Source: DASVBE01 sp036375995 (GTDB lineage: Bacteria; Actinomycetota; Actinomycetes; Streptosporangiales; Streptosporangiaceae). From it: a stretch of 13,547 nt of DNA. Each line of letters begins with the position of its first letter. The first letter of the stretch is position 1. The position numbers and the translations under genes were made by a program. The notes beneath the pieces are model-generated. The model did not search any database. It saw nothing but the letters and a program-made list of their open reading frames with translations, and was not told where the DNA came from. Below are positions 12,187 to 13,547 of this stretch, piece by piece. The stretch covers positions 1 to 13,547 of the forward strand of contig DASVBE010000368.1 of assembly GCA_036375995.1 (NCBI GenBank), in the 5' to 3' direction.

Positions 12187-13547
12187 TTACTGGGGTGCAG
12201 GTGGAGCTGCGCCGGGCTGGGCGGGGCGGGCTCGTTGGTGTGTGCCTGCTCTCCGCAGGCTCCACCCGCGTGCGATGGTGCTAGCTGCTCGGTCATCCGG
12301 CCCCGGGTTGTCCGGACCGCCCGGCGCGTGCGTCATCGGCAGTTCCCGAGCTGTCCTTGGTGATGTGAGGGCCGACAGGGCGAGCGCTGCGGCCGGTGGG
12401 ATGGTTACCAGCATGGGCAGCTGGTAGCGCCACGAGAACTGGTAGAGGTCGGCCGCGAGCAGCAACCCCAGCCCGGCGCTGAGCCAGAGCAGGCAGGCCA
12501 GTTGCTGACCCGAGTGCCGCGCCCGGCCGACCCCAAGGCCCGCCACGAGCGCGAGGATCATGCAGGCGAGCAGGACCGGGCCGGGTGTGTAACCAACGGA
12601 AAGCTGGTAGCGGCGCAGCAGCCGGGCCAGCGGACGGTTGATCACCGGGCCGTGGCCCTCCCACTGGTGAAACACCGACAGGCTGGGGTGGGTGAAGTAG
12701 AGCGGGAACACGGTCTGGAACTGCCACCGCTGGACCGGCAACTCGCCCGGCTTATGGTCTCGGCGCCAGCTCAGAAACGGCCGCATCAGCGACCTGCTCA
12801 CCGAGCCGGCGACGGGCAGTGGTTGCTGCAGGACCGCCCGTTTGACGAAGTCGTTGACCACTTGGCGGGTTGTCTTGCCGGGGGGTGGCCGGTAGGTCAC
12901 GAGCGGGCTGGTCGTTCCCAGCGCATAACCCTGGATGAGTGATCCGCCGAGCGGCTTGACCGCGCCCTTCGGTGGGCACAGCGGCCGCTCATACGACGGC
13001 AAGGACAGCCGGGTGCAGGTCACAGAGGCCGCCACCCGTGCGTAGAGCCCTTTCGAGACTCTCCCCGACGGCACGGTGAAGGTGCCGTTGACGACGTCGT
13101 TATAGGCGGCGTAGCCGATCACCGGCAGGACGAAGGCCGCCAGCAGGGCTGCGGCTGTCACTAAACGCGGGACGAACCGGTGTCCTGCGGCCAGCAGACA
13201 ATACAGCAGCCCGGCCAGCACCAGCGATAGGCCGACGTAACGCGTGAGCCCTGCCGCCGCGAACATCACCCCTGCGGCCGCCGCCGTCACCGGGTTCGGC
13301 CGTGGGCGCCATAGCAGCAGAGCGATCCCGAGCACCACGAAGAACAGGAACAACGCTTCGGACATCACCATCTGCTCGATGAGCAACTGCAGGCCGTCGA
13401 ACAGCACGGGAGCGGTAGCCAGGGCAGCCATCCATGGCTTGACGCCACGGCGCAGTAGGACGGCATAGATCAGCCCGGCAATGCCGAGCCCGAGCAGATG
13501 GTTGAACACTGCGAGCACAGCCAGGTCGTGGACTGCCCCCACCAGAA
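12187..13547 (-). CDS. Partial polytopic membrane protein, GT-C/PMT-like (5' end off window)
   Basis: The minus-strand frame is open from the right edge to TAA at 12189-12187, giving at least 453 codons. The GTG at 13542 is preceded by an open in-frame Leu codon and no ribosome binding site can be seen, so the true start probably lies beyond the window. Hydrophobic helices near the visible N-terminus (LAVLAVFNHLLGLGIAGLIY) are followed by the motif FDGLQLLIEQMVMSEALFLF, then AAAGVMFAAAGLTRYVGLSL. A long extracytoplasmic section of about 160 residues follows, with two Cys (in SVTCTRL and PLCPPKG) that could form a disulfide. Three more helices and a Pro/Ala/Arg-rich cytoplasmic tail end the protein. 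The helix-E...SE-helix pattern and large loop resemble lipid-linked sugar transferases, but the missing N-terminus would carry the catalytic acid, so function is inferred. Confidence 0.8.
   Translation of the reverse strand, partial: LVGAVHDLAVLAVFNHLLGLGIAGLIYAVLLRRGVKPWMAALATAPVLFDGLQLLIEQMVMSEALFLFFVVLGIALLLWRPRPNPVTAAAAGVMFAAAGLTRYVGLSLVLAGLLYCLLAAGHRFVPRLVTAAALLAAFVLPVIGYAAYNDVVNGTFTVPSGRVSKGLYARVAASVTCTRLSLPSYERPLCPPKGAVKPLGGSLIQGYALGTTSPLVTYRPPPGKTTRQVVNDFVKRAVLQQPLPVAGSVSRSLMRPFLSWRRDHKPGELPVQRWQFQTVFPLYFTHPSLSVFHQWEGHGPVINRPLARLLRRYQLSVGYTPGPVLLACMILALVAGLGVGRARHSGQQLACLLWLSAGLGLLLAADLYQFSWRYQLPMLVTIPPAAALALSALTSPRTARELPMTHAPGGPDNPGPDDRAASTIARGWSLRRAGTHQRARPAQPGAAPPAPQ

Overview
The window is high-GC DNA (strong G/C third-position bias, GTG and TTG starts, few A/T tracts) typical of an actinobacterium. 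A bacterial proteasome activator (Bpa/PafE) gene supports this, because proteasomes are largely confined to Actinobacteria among bacteria. The Bpa, an EspI-like MinD ATPase, an RsbW/RsbV-type pair and MptA/B-like GT-C enzymes together suggest a filamentous actinomycete, perhaps Streptosporangiales or Frankiales-like. I cannot fix the genus from sequence alone. No rRNA, tRNA, CRISPR array, integrase or intact insertion sequence is visible.

Layout. (a) 1-917, minus: the N-terminal part of a multi-pass membrane protein, probably GT-C-like, running off the left edge. (b) 1134-2147, plus: an RsbW-like ATPase of the anti-sigma-factor type, then a separately promoted STAS anti-anti-sigma protein; together they have the parts of a partner-switching module. 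(c) 2288-5848, plus: a tight three-gene unit of a family 2 glycosyltransferase, a GT-C polytopic mannosyltransferase-like protein (4-bp overlap) and prephenate dehydratase PheA (4-bp gap). (d) 5849-6677: about 830 bp without a convincing gene, holding tandem repeats, a coding-like remnant, a perfect 22-bp inverted repeat and related hairpins. (e) 6678-7235, minus: Bpa. (f) 7487-10613, plus, divergent from Bpa: an 836-residue ATPase with a long heptad-repeat N-terminus and an EspI/MinD-like C-terminus, then a small winged-helix protein. (g) 10646-11539, minus: a class I SAM methyltransferase, separated from the winged-helix gene by a 32-bp gap that is almost entirely one hairpin. (h) 11601-12035, plus: a VOC-fold protein. 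(i) 12187-13547, minus: the C-terminal part of another polytopic membrane protein, running off the right edge.

How they fit together. The GT2 and GT-C genes probably act on the same cell-surface glycan or glycolipid and are probably co-transcribed with pheA. The ATPase/STAS pair is regulatory. The EspI-like ATPase is an orphan here, since no type VII secretion gene is in view. Three genes (STAS, GT2, VOC) have a TANNNT hexamer ending 6-8 nt before the start codon and no clear ribosome binding site, which suggests leaderless transcripts. Most of the window looks like ordinary actinobacterial chromosome. The parts most worth a second look are the repeat/hairpin region at 5849-6677, the repeat architecture of the ATPase, and the Bpa/ATPase/winged-helix neighbourhood.
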